This document shows positions 33,906 through 34,094 of a stretch of DNA of 34,094 nt, in pieces. The translations under genes were made by a program, and so were the position numbers. The stretch is from assembly GCF_004336635.1 (NCBI RefSeq), contig NZ_SJXH01000038.1, positions 1 to 34,094 of the forward strand, written 5' to 3'. Source of the stretch: Acinetobacter sp. ANC 4862 (lineage in GTDB: Bacteria > Pseudomonadota > Gammaproteobacteria > Pseudomonadales > Moraxellaceae). The notes under the pieces are model-generated. The model was not told where the DNA came from, searched no databases, and saw nothing but the letters and a program-made list of their open reading frames with translations. How positions within the stretch are numbered: position 1 is the stretch's first letter; every line of letters starts with the position of its first letter.

Positions 33906-34094
33906 TTAAGCTACCTTATTTTGTTGTGGTAGCTGGTCATAGTAAAACTCATCTGGAGTCATTTTGTCCAGACTCGAATGAGGTCGTTTCAAATTATAAA
34001 ATTCAAAATATGCGTTTAATTGCTTCTTCGCATCCAAAACATTGCTGTAGGCTTTGAGATACACCTCTTCATATTTAACGCTCCGCCATAATCG
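33906..34094 (-). CDS. IS3-family transposase, C-terminal part (cut by window end)
   Basis: The minus frame from the window edge to TAA at 33908-33906 encodes the end of an IS3 OrfB: LWRSVKYEEVYLKAY, FEFYNLKRPHSSLDKMTPDE and DQLPQQNKVA. These match the rve-type integrase core C-terminus (R-x-H-S-S-L-D...T-P). The remainder lies beyond 34094. The element's end should fall within the 50 or so bases below the stop; TGTTTGAACAACT at 33860 and TGAACAACT at 33864 are candidate termini. Confidence 0.85.
   Translation of the reverse strand, partial: RLWRSVKYEEVYLKAYSNVLDAKKQLNAYFEFYNLKRPHSSLDKMTPDEFYYDQLPQQNKVA

Overview
The window reads as a chromosomal segment of an Acinetobacter species (Moraxellaceae, Gammaproteobacteria). 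DNA is AT-rich. The core genes (class I fumarase, transketolase, metK, FxsA, RuvC, Nnr with acylphosphatase, QueG, BioB, an OsmC-YcaO fusion) match that group closely, and short hairpin-plus-T-run terminators separate most of them. Species was not determined.

Layout. Positions 1-660: a perfect 8-bp tandem repeat (20 copies), a possible 28-aa membrane peptide on the minus strand, and an unusually dense cluster of ATGACA/TGTCAT motifs in front of the fumarase gene. 662-4107: fumarase and a YceI-family protein, convergent, with an IS4-family element inserted in the loop of their shared terminator. 4500-9728: a small unknown protein, transketolase, a gene-poor AT-rich stretch, metK and two small unknowns. 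9725-16579: LysE-type exporter, FxsA, RuvC; the minus operon nnr - acylphosphatase - small membrane gene (the last split by a frameshift at an A6 run); divergent queG; bioB; a small unknown. 16642-19484: a 38-aa Cys/His peptide with its own terminator, then the OsmC-YcaO fusion. About 90 bases upstream of the fusion is a promoter-hairpin-T6 unit that looks like an attenuator or small RNA.

From about 19700 onward the character changes to accessory DNA. A transition zone holds a perfect 18-bp palindrome and an 18-bp piece resembling a tRNA 3' end. It leads into a defence-type cluster: a PPP-family metallophosphatase (minus), an unrecognised 235-aa protein (plus), and a three-gene minus operon. 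The operon encodes a Cas4-like nuclease/RNase H/SF1 helicase fusion, a McrB-like AAA+ NTPase with an EVE-like reader domain inside its motor, and a McrC-like nuclease. McrB and McrC are expected to act together as a modification-dependent restriction complex; a role for the helicase fusion, the 235-aa protein and the phosphatase in the same defence is inferred from position only.

Beyond the defence cluster is a scrap yard of insertion sequences: an apparently intact IS5/IS427-type element with a canonical slippery site, a decayed ISL2-type element with two in-frame stops and a frameshift, and an IS701-like transposase remnant with 14-bp inverted ends and a 119-aa orphan ORF between them. Last comes a prophage replication cassette (lambda P-like protein, replication-initiator-like protein, ORF6N-like and AlpA-like small proteins), cut by an IS3-family element that runs off the window end. 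No integrase, structural phage genes, rRNA, complete tRNA or CRISPR array were seen.
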